In this document: in pieces, positions 15,843-25,048 of the stretch
Layout of the letters: every line of letters starts with the position of its first letter
Position numbering within the stretch: position 1 is the first letter of the stretch
From: Flavobacteriaceae bacterium
Lineage (GTDB): Bacteria; Bacteroidota; Bacteroidia; Flavobacteriales; Flavobacteriaceae
NCBI GenBank assembly: GCA_031277535.1
Contig: JAITMD010000005.1
Coordinates: forward strand, 124,001-188,000
Reading direction: 5' to 3'
DNA length: 64,000 nucleotides
The notes under the pieces: generated by a model
Told to the model about the DNA's origin: nothing
What the model saw: the letters and a program-made list of their open reading frames with translations, nothing else
Database searches by the model: none
Translations under genes and position numbers: made by a program

Positions 15843-17518
15843 TATAAATTTATCTTGATTTCATTTATCCATACTTGCTCTCTATCTTTATTCTTTTGAA
15901 AATTCTTAAGCATAAAATCTCTATTGTAATATACATATTCATTAAAGTAAAGTTTACCATTTATATATACCTTTACTTTTTCTTTCAGATTGACCATCTC
16001 AGGAGATATATTAATAACAAAGGATTTAATACGTGAAGTCTCTACAGTAAATACATTGTTATTATATACAGCTTTTATCATACCTGATTGTCTTGGGAAA
16101 TCAAAGGCATTTTTGTCAACATCAATTGTCTTTAATTCATCCTTATCATCATATTCAAGCCATTTAGTTATTTTGAAATTTAGTTCCTTATGCCATTTTG
16201 CTTTTGGTATTAGAGTATCTAATTTAGAGTTGTTTATCCAATCAGTACTTCCATAGTTATTATCATCAAACTCCCATGTAATCTCTTTGGGAAAAGGATT
16301 ACGCTCACGCTTCTTTATATCCTCAAATAGTATTTGATATGCAGGTTCTGATTCATTAAATTGTGGAAACCAATGTGGGAAACCATTATAGCGATACTCT
16401 TTATAATCAGCTTTAATATTTTTCATCATTGCAGTAAAATCATCATTAGCATTAGGAGGATAATAATAATCTAAGTCTGTAGAGAAATTAATAAAAGAGC
16501 GATTCAGTATATTTTCTACAAAAGTACCTCCTGTATTAACCATAGGTTCAGTATTAAAACCATAAAAACCCGCAAAATCAGTAGATTGTTTCATCAAATA
16601 TGAAAAGGAACCTGTTGCTCCATTAGAATGCCCACAAATAAAAACTTTATTATCATCTATGTTTATACATTTTTTTATCATTCTAACAATTTTAGGAACC
16701 ATAAAAAATCCCTCATCTGGTGTCATCCAATTATACTCTTTACTTCCTCTTGGAAATACCATTATTACCTCATTTAAATCCGCATATTTAGTATAAAATC
16801 TATTCCAAGCTTCTAAATTTATCTCTGCTGTTTGGTAATCTAATAATCTACTATGTCGGACTGCTCCATGTAAGAAAAAAAGTAAAGAATATTTTTTAGT
16901 AGGAGTATAATTTTTAGGTAAATGAATAAAGAACGAAGTCTGTAGGGTATCATTAATAGGAAGAGATATAGAATAATTTTTTTGTTTCTTTTCTATATAA
17001 GGAGCATTTTGTTTAATTGCTTTATATAATTCTACATTAGTTTTACTATTTTTTAAAGAGGATTTTTTTACTTTATAAAACTCCTTTTCGCTTTTGAGTA
17101 ATGCTTCATAAAAATGTTTTTGCTTCTTTAAGACAGTATTAGTTAAAGTTTCCCACCTTGGATCTTGAAGTAAGTTTTTAAAATCCTCATATATATCTTT
17201 ATCTAAAATAGGACGCCAAGCAGGAAACCCATATTCTCCTTTTGAACTGTTAGATAATATTTGTAAATACGTAAATGCTTTATCTTTTTCTTTTAATCGA
17301 GAATATAGTTTGGATATTTCATATAATCCAAAAGCATTAATACTATCTGGATATTGTTTAAAGGCCTGTTCATATAGTCTTAATGCTTTGTTATAGTCAC
17401 TATCTTCTTTGGCATTAGACACAATATCATCAGCTTTTTCTGTTAAAGTAACATAGTTCTCTTGTGCCATTATAATAGTTGAGAACAGCATTGCTAACCA
17501 TGTAAGATATCTATTCAT
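15842..17518 (-). CDS. TPR-alpha/beta hydrolase (putative esterase)
   Basis: The track begins at 17536, but ATG at 17518 places the signal peptide at the start (MNRYLTWLAMLFSTIIMAQ), giving 558 residues. Residues about 25-120 hold TPR-like helices (ALRLYEQAFKQYPDSINAFG). A hydrolase domain follows: YSLLFFLHGAVRHSR (oxyanion region), VMVFPRGSKEYNWM and the nucleophile elbow ICGHSNGATGSF, as in PHB-depolymerase/feruloyl-esterase-like enzymes. NGFPHWFPQFN may supply the catalytic His. The C-terminal 140 residues are beta-rich. Exported; substrate unknown. An AraC regulator lies 65 bp upstream in the same direction. Confidence 0.8.
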   Translation of the reverse strand: MNRYLTWLAMLFSTIIMAQENYVTLTEKADDIVSNAKEDSDYNKALRLYEQAFKQYPDSINAFGLYEISKLYSRLKEKDKAFTYLQILSNSSKGEYGFPAWRPILDKDIYEDFKNLLQDPRWETLTNTVLKKQKHFYEALLKSEKEFYKVKKSSLKNSKTNVELYKAIKQNAPYIEKKQKNYSISLPINDTLQTSFFIHLPKNYTPTKKYSLLFFLHGAVRHSRLLDYQTAEINLEAWNRFYTKYADLNEVIMVFPRGSKEYNWMTPDEGFFMVPKIVRMIKKCINIDDNKVFICGHSNGATGSFSYLMKQSTDFAGFYGFNTEPMVNTGGTFVENILNRSFINFSTDLDYYYPPNANDDFTAMMKNIKADYKEYRYNGFPHWFPQFNESEPAYQILFEDIKKRERNPFPKEITWEFDDNNYGSTDWINNSKLDTLIPKAKWHKELNFKITKWLEYDDKDELKTIDVDKNAFDFPRQSGMIKAVYNNNVFTVETSRIKSFVINISPEMVNLKEKVKVYINGKLYFNEYVYYNRDFMLKNFQKNKDREQVWINEIKINL

Positions 17519-17582
17519 AATTATTGTTTTAATCAAATAAAATTATGAAAAATCCAAATTTTAAAATTGTAAAAAAGGAACA

Positions 17583-18395
17583 TTACTCTTTAAAATGCCA
17601 AAATGTATCTCTATTACCTAATTTAGTACCTTTATCAAAAAAGTTTTTAGGAGACATTAAAGTAAATGTTTTGTAAATCTTGTTAAAGTGAGACTGATCA
17701 CTAAAGTTAAATTGGTGAGCTAATTCAGTTAAACTTTCTTCTGAAGTACAATGAATTTTTTTATTAATGGTCTGTCTAAATCTATAGATATCAGCAAATC
17801 TTTTAGCAGACACACCTAAATGTAACTTAAACAATCTATTGATGTGTTGCCTGCTGATTCCCATATGTTCTGATAAAGATTCTACAGAAAAGTCACTATC
17901 TCGATAATAAATATATTGAATTCCTTCCTCCAAGATAGGATGATTAAACACCTTAAACCTTTTTCTTAAGGAGTTATCCAGTAGCTCAGTTAAAGTCTCT
18001 ATCTCAAAGGTCTTAAATATTTCTTCTAATTCATTTCGACTTAGGAAATCGAAATCCTTGATAGAAGCCCCGAAGTTTAGCCCATCGTAGAATTGCTGAA
18101 TACCTAAAGGATGAAAGACTATGACAATTCGATGTACTTTTCCTATTTGTTTTACAGTAAGGACTTGTTCTCGTATAGGAGTAAATATTTGACAAGCATC
18201 AGCATTTTCTTTATATTCCACATTATCATTCTCATTTAGAATATGTGATTTATAAATAGAAATCGTATTGTTATAATGAGGAAAACATTGATACTCCTTA
18301 AGTTCATTATAAGGTTTTATATCTAAGTAATAGTAATCAACATATTGCTTAATGATAGGGTGTATAGGGCTAAAAGTTTGAAATGTATCTAACAT
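17583..18395 (-). CDS. AraC-family transcriptional regulator
   Basis: 270 residues. The N-terminal 150 residues resemble DUF6597-type sensor domains (HPIIKQYVDYYYLDIKPYNE; GKVHRIVIVFHPLGIQQFY). The C-terminal domain is a double helix-turn-helix of the AraC family: SVESLSEHMGISRQHINRLF, KLHLGVSAKRFADIYRFRQ, and LTELAHQFNFSDQSHFNKIY ending SPKNFF. It is probably co-transcribed with, and may control, the TPR-esterase downstream (65 bp gap). Inducer not deducible. Confidence 0.9.
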   Translation of the reverse strand: MLDTFQTFSPIHPIIKQYVDYYYLDIKPYNELKEYQCFPHYNNTISIYKSHILNENDNVEYKENADACQIFTPIREQVLTVKQIGKVHRIVIVFHPLGIQQFYDGLNFGASIKDFDFLSRNELEEIFKTFEIETLTELLDNSLRKRFKVFNHPILEEGIQYIYYRDSDFSVESLSEHMGISRQHINRLFKLHLGVSAKRFADIYRFRQTINKKIHCTSEESLTELAHQFNFSDQSHFNKIYKTFTLMSPKNFFDKGTKLGNRDTFWHFKE

Positions 18396-18828
18396 ACCAT
18401 TAATAAGTAATCAGATTAGTAGTTATTTTGTAGTTGGTGCTACATTCACTCATCTATCAAAAATAACAATAAATAAAGAAGTGAATATAGTTAAATAATG
18501 TGTTGATTGCACCACAAATTAGAATATTCTATTTAGTTACTTTAGCTAAATAACCAAAATATAATGAAGCAATAAAGACTATAGTAATAGCTAATATAGC
18601 ATTGCATCTCTTTAGAAGTCTTTAAGAGGTACTATGTTTATTCTTACTTGTCAATAAATGATAAAGACAGATAAACTAATGTGCAACTACTAATAAATTA
18701 TAAAGAAACGTAATGTAGGAAAGATAATTCCAAAGCATAGTAATGGTTAATAGATTATTATATACATTTACTAAGATAACAACATCTTTACTCATTATAT
18801 CTAAGGTTATGGAAAACAAATATCTAAT
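18396..18828. other. Intergenic region, divergent
   Basis: 433 bp between the AraC gene (-) and a small membrane protein (+). No gene of convincing size. A minus-strand stretch at 18529-18617 reads LLKRCNAILAITIVFIASLY then FGYLAKVTK and a stop, like the last transmembrane helix of a lost membrane protein, but only 29 codons are open. Both flanking genes need promoters here; no exact TAnnTTTG at the right distance was found. Confidence 0.4.
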
Positions 18829-19182
18829 ATGCCAGAACATTTCTTTTTTTACTTAGGATTGACATTTATATTAATGCATGAGATGGATGCCATACGTTGT
18901 AAAGAGTGGCGTATATTTCCAGGACTTTCTTTTTTAAGTGAGAGTAAAGGGAAGTTGATATTTATAATAGTTCACTTTCCTTTATTCTTAGCTTTATTAA
19001 TTGGTTTACAAACAATAAATATAGCAACTTTTAGTTTCTATGGTAATTTGTTTATGATAATACACTTTGTATTGCATTTACTGTTTTTAAGACATAAAAA
19101 TAATGAGTTTAAAGATGCATTATCATGGATCATTATAATTGGCTCAGCATTATGTGGGATGATAGATTTGATTGTTTTATAG
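18829..19182 (+). CDS. Small integral membrane protein (DUF6713-like)
   Basis: 117 residues with four hydrophobic segments. The conserved opening FYLGLTFILMHEMDAIRCKE with WRIFPGL is the signature I associate with DUF6713; HEMDAIRCKEW supplies polar residues (His, Glu, Asp, Arg, Cys) within or near the first helix. Related to HXXEE-like membrane proteins in appearance. Function unknown. Monocistronic, convergent with the DUF1801 gene. Confidence 0.7.
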   Translation: MPEHFFFYLGLTFILMHEMDAIRCKEWRIFPGLSFLSESKGKLIFIIVHFPLFLALLIGLQTINIATFSFYGNLFMIIHFVLHLLFLRHKNNEFKDALSWIIIIGSALCGMIDLIVL

Positions 19183-19344
19183 TATTTGTATGGATTATTT
19201 AAGTTAAAATATTTGTTTATAGTTAGTTGTTGTTATATACATAGTAGTCAATCTGATGATTACTTCTCTACCATTCTTTAACTGTACCATATGAGAAAGA
19301 AATAGTATGATTTTTTGAATTTAAAAATAAGAAATAGTATACAC

Positions 19345-19770
19345 CTATTCATAGGTATGATTTTCTTTAAGATAAACAATAGATTCCCTACACAACAGCT
19401 CTAATACTTCAAGATTAATATCTGCCAGTTTTTTTATGTATATACAAGCTTTTCCCATTTTATACTTACCTAAAGTTTCAAGTGCTTTTCGACTCTTTTC
19501 TGTTTCAGAAAAAACATAAAGAGAAAATTTATCTTTTCTTGGAGAAAACCCTAAAATAGGAGCACTACCTTCATGTCCACTTGCATATTTATAGTGATAA
19601 ATACCAAAACCTATAATAGTAGGTCCCCACATTTTTGGTTCAAAACCAGACCACTTAGAGAAAAGATCAAGTAGAGCCAAACTGTCTATTTTCTTTTGCT
19701 CCGTATCTACATATGAATCTATAAATTCTGAAACATTTTGTTCCGTATATGTCGTTTTTGCTTTGGTCAT
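19345..19770 (-). CDS. DUF1801 domain protein
   Basis: 141 residues, cytoplasmic. Seen: the N-terminal SEFIDSYVDTEQKKIDSLAL, the central GFEPKMWGPTIIGFGIYHYK with YASGHEGSAPILGFSPRKDK, and the C-terminal GKACIYIKKLADINLEVLEL, which together cover the whole DUF1801 (YdhG/YdeI-like) fold. The family is implicated in iron or intracellular-protein handling in other bacteria, but the molecular role is not established. Single gene. Confidence 0.88.
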   Translation of the reverse strand: MTKAKTTYTEQNVSEFIDSYVDTEQKKIDSLALLDLFSKWSGFEPKMWGPTIIGFGIYHYKYASGHEGSAPILGFSPRKDKFSLYVFSETEKSRKALETLGKYKMGKACIYIKKLADINLEVLELLCRESIVYLKENHTYE

Positions 19771-20190
19771 TATGCTGAGACTTATTAAGTGGTTAAAATA
19801 ATAAATATATTAATACAAAGTTCTTTAGAGGTAAAATCAATGGAAAGAATTTTATGTACGTTTTGTATAGAAATAAGAATTAATATCCATTTATAATTCT
19901 TGAGATACTTTTAGATACGAAAGATTGAATGTAAGTAGAGAAGACAATACTTAAACTTTAATGTGTACGAATCTTATTCATAATTAAATCTTGCAGGCTT
20001 AATTTGGACAATAATTGTAAGAAGTGGAACAGATTATAAATTCACTCTAACAAATAAACAAAATCACCAAACGATAGAAAAATAAAAAACGGATACCACT
20101 GGGGGTATCCGTTTGATTCAATAAGCGTGTACTTATTGAGGAGTAATATAGAGTTATGTTTGTTTATATTAATCTGATAAGATTCATCAA
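19771..20190. other. Intergenic region between DUF1801 gene and pst operon
   Basis: 420 bp with no gene seen. It contains the promoter region of the DUF1801 gene (left) and the pst terminator (20087-20114), plus a smaller hairpin CAATAAG/CTTATTG at 20119-20138. Confidence 0.5.
20087..20114 (-). terminator. Terminator of the pst operon
   Basis: AAACGGATACC / GGTATCCGTTT stem; the A-rich run on its left (AAAAATAAA) reads as a U-tract on the minus strand, downstream of pstB. Confidence 0.8.
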
Positions 20191-20937
20191 TTAACCAAAT
20201 ACACCATTGATATAATTCTTTGTCATTTCGTTTTTAGGGTTCTCAAAAATATCCTGAGTAGAACCACTTTCTTTCACCTCTCCTAAATACATAAAATAGG
20301 TGTGATCAGCGATACGCTGTGCCTGTTGCATATTATGAGTTACAATAGCAATTGTATATTTTTCTTTTAAGTGAAGAATTAACTCCTCAATCTTGATTGT
20401 ACTTACAGGGTCAAGTGCCGAACATGGCTCATCCATTAAGATAACTTCTGGACGTAAGGCTACAGCTCTTGCAATACACAAACGTTGTTGTTGACCTCCA
20501 GATAGACGGTGAGCAGGCATTTTTAAATCATCTTTTACTTCGTCCCATAAGAAAGCCTCTGTTAGAGCCTTCTCAATAACGCTTTTATCATGAGGTAGAT
20601 TATTAATCTTTAAACCATAAGCAATATTTTCATAAATACTCTTAGGGAAAGGGTTTGCTTTTTGAAACACCATTCCAATGCGCTTTCTAATTTCTGTTAC
20701 AGGGACATTCTTAGAGTAAATATCCATATCTTCTAACTTTAAAGAACCTTGTATTTTAGCGTAAGGAATTAAGTCATGCATACGGTTAAAACTTCTCAAT
20801 AGTGTGCTTTTTCCACATCCAGAAGGTCCGATAAGGGCAGTTATTTTATTCTCTTCGAATTCTACATTTACATTCTTTAAAACTTGTTTGCTTGCAAAGC
20901 TAATATTTAAGTTTTCAGCAGATAATTTAGTTTTCAT
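20191..20937 (-). CDS. pstB: Phosphate ABC transporter ATP-binding protein PstB
   Basis: 248 residues, the ATPase that powers high-affinity phosphate import. Walker A GPSGCGKSTLLRSFNRMHDL, signature LSGGQQQRLCIARAVA, Walker B VILMDEPCSALDPVS and the His switch IVTHNMQQAQR are all present; the FNRM and MVFQKANPFPKSIYEN stretches are specific to PstB. Last gene of pstS-C-A-B: its ATG overlaps the pstA stop by 11 bp. Cytoplasmic face of the inner membrane. No phoU or phoBR gene is in the window. Confidence 0.97.
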   Translation of the reverse strand: MKTKLSAENLNISFASKQVLKNVNVEFEENKITALIGPSGCGKSTLLRSFNRMHDLIPYAKIQGSLKLEDMDIYSKNVPVTEIRKRIGMVFQKANPFPKSIYENIAYGLKINNLPHDKSVIEKALTEAFLWDEVKDDLKMPAHRLSGGQQQRLCIARAVALRPEVILMDEPCSALDPVSTIKIEELILHLKEKYTIAIVTHNMQQAQRIADHTYFMYLGEVKESGSTQDIFENPKNEMTKNYINGVFG

Positions 20938-21784
20938 TTTTTCTGAATTTATAACGGATATAAAATGCGCTTAGGTTTAATAAAAACACCACTAAGATTA
21001 AGACTAATGCAGTACCATAGGCAATAGGTCTTACTTCTTCAATAGCCTGGTGTTGTGTTGATAACATATATAAATGGTAGGGTAGAGCCATAAACTCTTG
21101 ATTCATGTATCCATTAGTATCACTGATATAGAAAGCTGCTCCTGTAAATAGGATAGGGGCTGTTTCTCCAGCTGCTCTTGATAGCGTTAATACAACTCCC
21201 GTAAGAATACCTGGTATTGCAGAAGGAATCACCACATCTTTGATTGTTTCAAATTTAGTAGCCCCTACAGCTAAGGCTGCTTCTCTTGTGCTATTAGGTA
21301 TTTGCATTAGTGCCTCTTCTGTTGTCGTAATAATATAAGGAAGCGATAGTAACCCTAATGTTAACCCAGCTGCAATAAGCGATGTTCCTAATTGAAGTGT
21401 TTGTACAAATAAGGCCAATCCAAACAATCCATAGATAATTGATGGTACTCCTGATAAGTTACGTATGGCAGCACGTATTGTTTTTGTTAGCCAATTGTTT
21501 TCTGCATATTCATTTAAGTAAATGGCACAGAATACACCAAACGGAATACTGAATGCTGCTGTAATTAAAGTGATTAATACAGTACCTATAATTGGTGTAA
21601 GAATACCTCCTTTAGTCATTCCCTCTTTAGGAATTGTAGAGATAAACTCCCATGATAGGCTTCCTATTCCTTTTGTTACTATTTCTAAAATAATGACAAC
21701 AAGGAAAAAACATACAATAAGAGTTGTTCCTACTAATGTTCCCCATTCTACAATAGAGGATAATTTTAGTTTATTATGCTGCAT
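20927..21784 (-). CDS. pstA: Phosphate ABC transporter permease PstA
   Basis: 285 residues, six transmembrane helices of the inner-membrane phosphate channel. Characteristic stretches: GGILTPIIGTVLITLITAAF, FGVFCAIYLNEYAENN, NLSGVPSIIYGLFGLALFV and the ABC-permease EAA-type loop EEALMQIPNSTREAALAVGA followed by TRAAGETAPIL-like SRAAGETAPILFTGAAFY. Overlaps pstC upstream and pstB downstream by 11 bp each, so expression is tightly coupled. Confidence 0.96.
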   Translation of the reverse strand: MQHNKLKLSSIVEWGTLVGTTLIVCFFLVVIILEIVTKGIGSLSWEFISTIPKEGMTKGGILTPIIGTVLITLITAAFSIPFGVFCAIYLNEYAENNWLTKTIRAAIRNLSGVPSIIYGLFGLALFVQTLQLGTSLIAAGLTLGLLSLPYIITTTEEALMQIPNSTREAALAVGATKFETIKDVVIPSAIPGILTGVVLTLSRAAGETAPILFTGAAFYISDTNGYMNQEFMALPYHLYMLSTQHQAIEEVRPIAYGTALVLILVVFLLNLSAFYIRYKFRKNEN

Positions 21785-22664
21785 GGTATTTTCTTAGTCT
21801 GTTAATGAAATATTCTCCTACAAGATTTGCGATAAGTGTCATAAAGAATAACACAGTTGCCAAAGCGTATAATCCGTAGTAGTGTGTTGTTTGATAGGGT
21901 ACTTCTCCCATTTCAATTGCAATCGTAGCTGTCATTGTTTTTACAGAGTCAAAGAAACCTGTAGGAATAAGAGCTGCGTTACCAGTAGCCATAAGCACAG
22001 TCATTGTTTCACCAATAGCACGTCCTACACCTAACATTACTGCTGAGATGATACCTGGAGCTGCAGCAGGGATAATAACCTTGCGAAGTGTTTGCCACTT
22101 GGTAGCTCCAACACCATAACTTGCCTCTTTATACATTTTAGGTACTGCGTGTATTGCATCTTCTGCTATAGTAATAATAGTAGGTAAGGCCATTACCGCT
22201 AATAATATGGCACCATTTAAGGCATTTAATCCATTTGGCAATCCAGCCAAATCTGCTATTTCAGGACTTAATACTACAATTCCCAAGAAACCAATCACTA
22301 CTGATGGTACAGCGGCTAACATTTCGATTGCTGGTTTCAAGATATTCTTTAATCGTGTACCTGCATACTCAGAGATAAAAGCAGCCGTTCCTATTCCTAA
22401 AGGAATAGCTATAAACATCGCTCCAAACGTAACAAGTGTTGTACTAAGTATTAAAGGTAACATCCCATAAGCAGGGCTTTTAGCAGTAGGATTCCATTCC
22501 ATTCCAGTTATAAAGTCAAGTGGCTTTACATCCATGAAAAAAGAAATAGAGTTATAGATTAACATGGCTAAGATTCCACCTAATAAACAAAGTACTAATA
22601 ATCCGGTGGCTTTAAAGATGTACTTAAATGTAACATCTAATCCAATTCTAACGTTATATTTCAT
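21774..22664 (-). CDS. pstC: Phosphate ABC transporter permease PstC
   Basis: 296 residues, six transmembrane helices. Family stretches: YGMLPLILSTTLVTFGAMFI, PAIEMLAAVPSVVIGFLGIV, the EAA loop EDAIHAVPKMYKEASYGVGA and GRAIGETMTVLMATGNAALI. Forms the transmembrane pore with PstA. Its start overlaps the pstS 3' end by 11 bp. Confidence 0.96.
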   Translation of the reverse strand: MKYNVRIGLDVTFKYIFKATGLLVLCLLGGILAMLIYNSISFFMDVKPLDFITGMEWNPTAKSPAYGMLPLILSTTLVTFGAMFIAIPLGIGTAAFISEYAGTRLKNILKPAIEMLAAVPSVVIGFLGIVVLSPEIADLAGLPNGLNALNGAILLAVMALPTIITIAEDAIHAVPKMYKEASYGVGATKWQTLRKVIIPAAAPGIISAVMLGVGRAIGETMTVLMATGNAALIPTGFFDSVKTMTATIAIEMGEVPYQTTHYYGLYALATVLFFMTLIANLVGEYFINRLRKYHAA

Positions 22665-23529
22665 CTTGTGGTCGTTCTATAATATAATACCCATGTTCTT
22701 TAATCAAATGCTTTCCTTTTTCGCTTCGTTCAAAATCGATAAAAGGTTTTACTTTTTCCCAAGAATCTTCTAATACAAATTGATATAAAGGTCTTTGAAA
22801 GAAGTATAAACTGCTATTAATAGCCTTAGGATCTATTGGAGAATAAGCCTCAGATGTAGGTGTTTCTTTGATACTTAGAATTTTCACAGTAGGATTAGCT
22901 GCTGTTTCATGTGAGATGTATCCAGCACCAACATAACCAATACCAGATTTATCAGCTTTTACACCTTCTAATATTTGAGCATTACCTGTCATTTCTTTAG
23001 CGGCATTAGAAAACTCAATCTTAAGTTTCTTTTTGATAAACGAATGCGTTCCAGAACTACTTTGACGGCCATATATATTAATTGGAAGATCTATAGAAGT
23101 AATCTCTTTCCAATTGGTAATTTCACCTTTCATAATTTTGCCAAGTGTTTCAATATCCAAAGCATCAATTGGAATATCTTTATGAACTACAAAAGCAGTA
23201 GCATCCTCAGCAAAAATAACAGTATGTAGTTTAATGTTTTTCTCTTCAAACTGTGCAATTTCTTTATCAGATAAAGGACGGGAAGAGTTTGCAATGTCTG
23301 CTTGACCATTCAACAAAGAGGTGATACCAATACCTGAACCACCCCCTGAAATAGCAATACTGAAGCCAGAGTCTTCTAATGTATATTGCTCTGCAAGGTT
23401 CACTGCTAAGTTTACCTCAGTATCAGAACCTTTCATTTTGATTGAATGATTCTTATTTCCGCAAGCAAAAAGAAGTAAGGAAGAAAAAATAACTATACTT
23501 TTTCTAACAAATAAATAGTGTCTTTTCAT
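22654..23529 (-). CDS. pstS: Phosphate-binding lipoprotein PstS
   Basis: The track's first codon (23538) is TTG; the first ATG, at 23529, gives MKRHYLFVRKSIVIFSSLLL with lipobox LLFAC, so that start is preferred (291 residues). It is the phosphate-capture component of the Pst importer: KGSDTEVNLAVNLAEQY, ISGGGSGIGITSLLNGQADI and GRQSSSGTHSFIKKKL are the Thr/Ser/Gly loops that bind phosphate in the PBP-like 2 fold. In Gram-negative bacteria PstS is usually a soluble periplasmic protein; a lipid anchor is common in this phylum. First gene of the operon. Confidence 0.94.
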   Translation of the reverse strand: MKRHYLFVRKSIVIFSSLLLFACGNKNHSIKMKGSDTEVNLAVNLAEQYTLEDSGFSIAISGGGSGIGITSLLNGQADIANSSRPLSDKEIAQFEEKNIKLHTVIFAEDATAFVVHKDIPIDALDIETLGKIMKGEITNWKEITSIDLPINIYGRQSSSGTHSFIKKKLKIEFSNAAKEMTGNAQILEGVKADKSGIGYVGAGYISHETAANPTVKILSIKETPTSEAYSPIDPKAINSSLYFFQRPLYQFVLEDSWEKVKPFIDFERSEKGKHLIKEHGYYIIERPQDEI

Positions 23530-24038
23530 TGAAGACAAAGAACTAATGTATTTGTAATGTATAAGTTACTGATGTGTTACTAAAACATTAATTGAAAATA
23601 ATTAAGAACATAATCGTTTGTATAGTAAATAAACAAATAGATTCTTTTAAAACCACAACAATTAATTAGTTATTGATAAAAATTTAAGAGAGTTACTCTT
23701 TTTGTTTAATAAAGTACTAATCCTATATATAAGGCCTAATGTTATTAAGGTGTTAAGTCAATACATCACTTAATAAATAATTAAAGTGTAAACTAAAATA
23801 AAAAGCATTAGAATTACTTATCAAAAATGCTAATTCCTTACACCATTCCTGCGCCTTTGTTGCACAAACAGGAAACAAACCCAGTAAAAGTGCAACAATC
23901 CTGAAAGAATACTGCAAGAAATTAGACAGTTATAAATTCTTTGTCTATCCTATATATTTTTAAAGCAAGAGCTACTTAATAAGTATTGAAGAATAGATGA
24001 ATAACTCCATTTATATTAAAGCTCTTAGTTGATAAAAA
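23530..24038. other. Intergenic region upstream of pstS
   Basis: About 510 bp, no coding capacity seen. Holds the pst promoter region and a spaced inverted repeat (23857-23898). A phosphate-starvation operator (Pho-box-like direct repeats) was not recognised. Confidence 0.5.
23857..23898. repeat. Spaced 9-bp inverted repeat
   Basis: TTGTTGCAC (23857-23865) and GTGCAACAA (23890-23898) are perfect inverted repeats 24 bp apart, flanked by imperfect further complementarity (ATTCCTGC.. against ..CTGAAAGAAT). The stretch is noticeably richer in G+C than its surroundings. Function unknown: RNA hairpin, operator, or trace of a small mobile repeat. Confidence 0.5.
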
Positions 24039-24938
24039 CTATTTTATATTTTTAGGTTTAGCACCTATGTGTTTCCATCGCTTATGTGTCCAAAAATAAT
24101 ACTCTGGAGCTTCATGCAACTGTTTTTCTAATTCTTTTAAGAAACGATTAGTCAATTCGTAATTTGGAACCTCTTTTACATTTTCTCCTTCTTTTAATAA
24201 TGGCACAAAAGTAGCTTGATAATGACCACGTTTTACATATTCCACTTTTAAATACATCGGAACCATCCCAAATTTCTTACACAAAGCTTCTCCTCCTGTA
24301 AATACAGGTACTTCGTGCCCCATAAAATCTTGCCAATAATTAGCATCTGATACCATAGGAGATTGATCACTAATAAAAGCATACGCACTATGTCTTTTAT
24401 CTACTTCATTTTGTCTAATTGTGCGGATAGTTTGTTTCATTTCTATCAACTTGGTATCAAAACGACTGCGTATCCTATTAAATAACTCATTAAAATAAGG
24501 ATTATTAATTTCCTTATACACAGCATAGCTTTCATTGGTCAAAGAGCGATCCAAAATAATCATCCATTCCCAATTTGCGTAATGTGCACAGAACAATAAA
24601 ACACTTTTATTCTGCTTTTCAACTTCTAAAATAGTATCTATATTAGTAAAAACAAAACGCTTCTTTAACTCTTGTTCCGGAATCGTAATTGTTTTTATCA
24701 TCTCTAAAAATATATCACATAAATGCTTATAAGATGCTTTTACCACTCTTTTTGTTTCTTCTTCGGATAAATTAGGCATCGTAAGTTTTATATTATTATA
24801 TACTACTCTGCGTCTATATCTTACAATATGATATAGTAAAACATAGAACATATCTGAAATCAAGTAAAAAAGAGGAAAAGGTAATTTTGAGACTATCCAT
24901 AAAATAGGATAGGCAATTAAATATATGATATAATTCAT
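24039..24938 (-). CDS. Lipid A biosynthesis acyltransferase (LpxL/HtrB family)
   Basis: 299 residues, one N-terminal membrane segment (YLIAYPILWIVSKLPFPLFY). Inner-membrane enzyme that transfers a secondary acyl chain to lipid A precursor. The catalytic HX4(D/E) motif is present as HYANWE in LLFCAHYANWEWMI; SDQSPM and WQDFMGHEVPVFTGGEAL are also conserved family stretches, and the C-terminal YYFWTHKRWKH is typical. Which acyl position it serves cannot be told. Single gene with a clear promoter. Confidence 0.92.
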   Translation of the reverse strand: MNYIIYLIAYPILWIVSKLPFPLFYLISDMFYVLLYHIVRYRRRVVYNNIKLTMPNLSEEETKRVVKASYKHLCDIFLEMIKTITIPEQELKKRFVFTNIDTILEVEKQNKSVLLFCAHYANWEWMIILDRSLTNESYAVYKEINNPYFNELFNRIRSRFDTKLIEMKQTIRTIRQNEVDKRHSAYAFISDQSPMVSDANYWQDFMGHEVPVFTGGEALCKKFGMVPMYLKVEYVKRGHYQATFVPLLKEGENVKEVPNYELTNRFLKELEKQLHEAPEYYFWTHKRWKHIGAKPKNIK

Positions 24939-24962
24939 GTTGACATTTCTATTTTGAGGCTA

Positions 24963-24970
24963 CAAATATA
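24963..24970 (-). promoter_or_regulatory. Putative sigma-A -7 element of the lipid A acyltransferase gene
   Basis: CAAATATA on the plus strand reads TATATTTG (TAnnTTTG) on the minus strand, 25 bp before the ATG. Confidence 0.65.
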
Positions 24971-25048
24971 GTCTATTCTTGTTTATTAAATCTTAAATGT
25001 ACTTAGATGTAACCTAACATTTTCTATATTTATCCAAAATATAATTTT

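Noticed and set aside
20119-20138. CAATAAG/CTTATTG hairpin after the pst terminator
   Set aside because: Short stem, no U-tract on either side; may be part of the 3' region but not called as a terminator.
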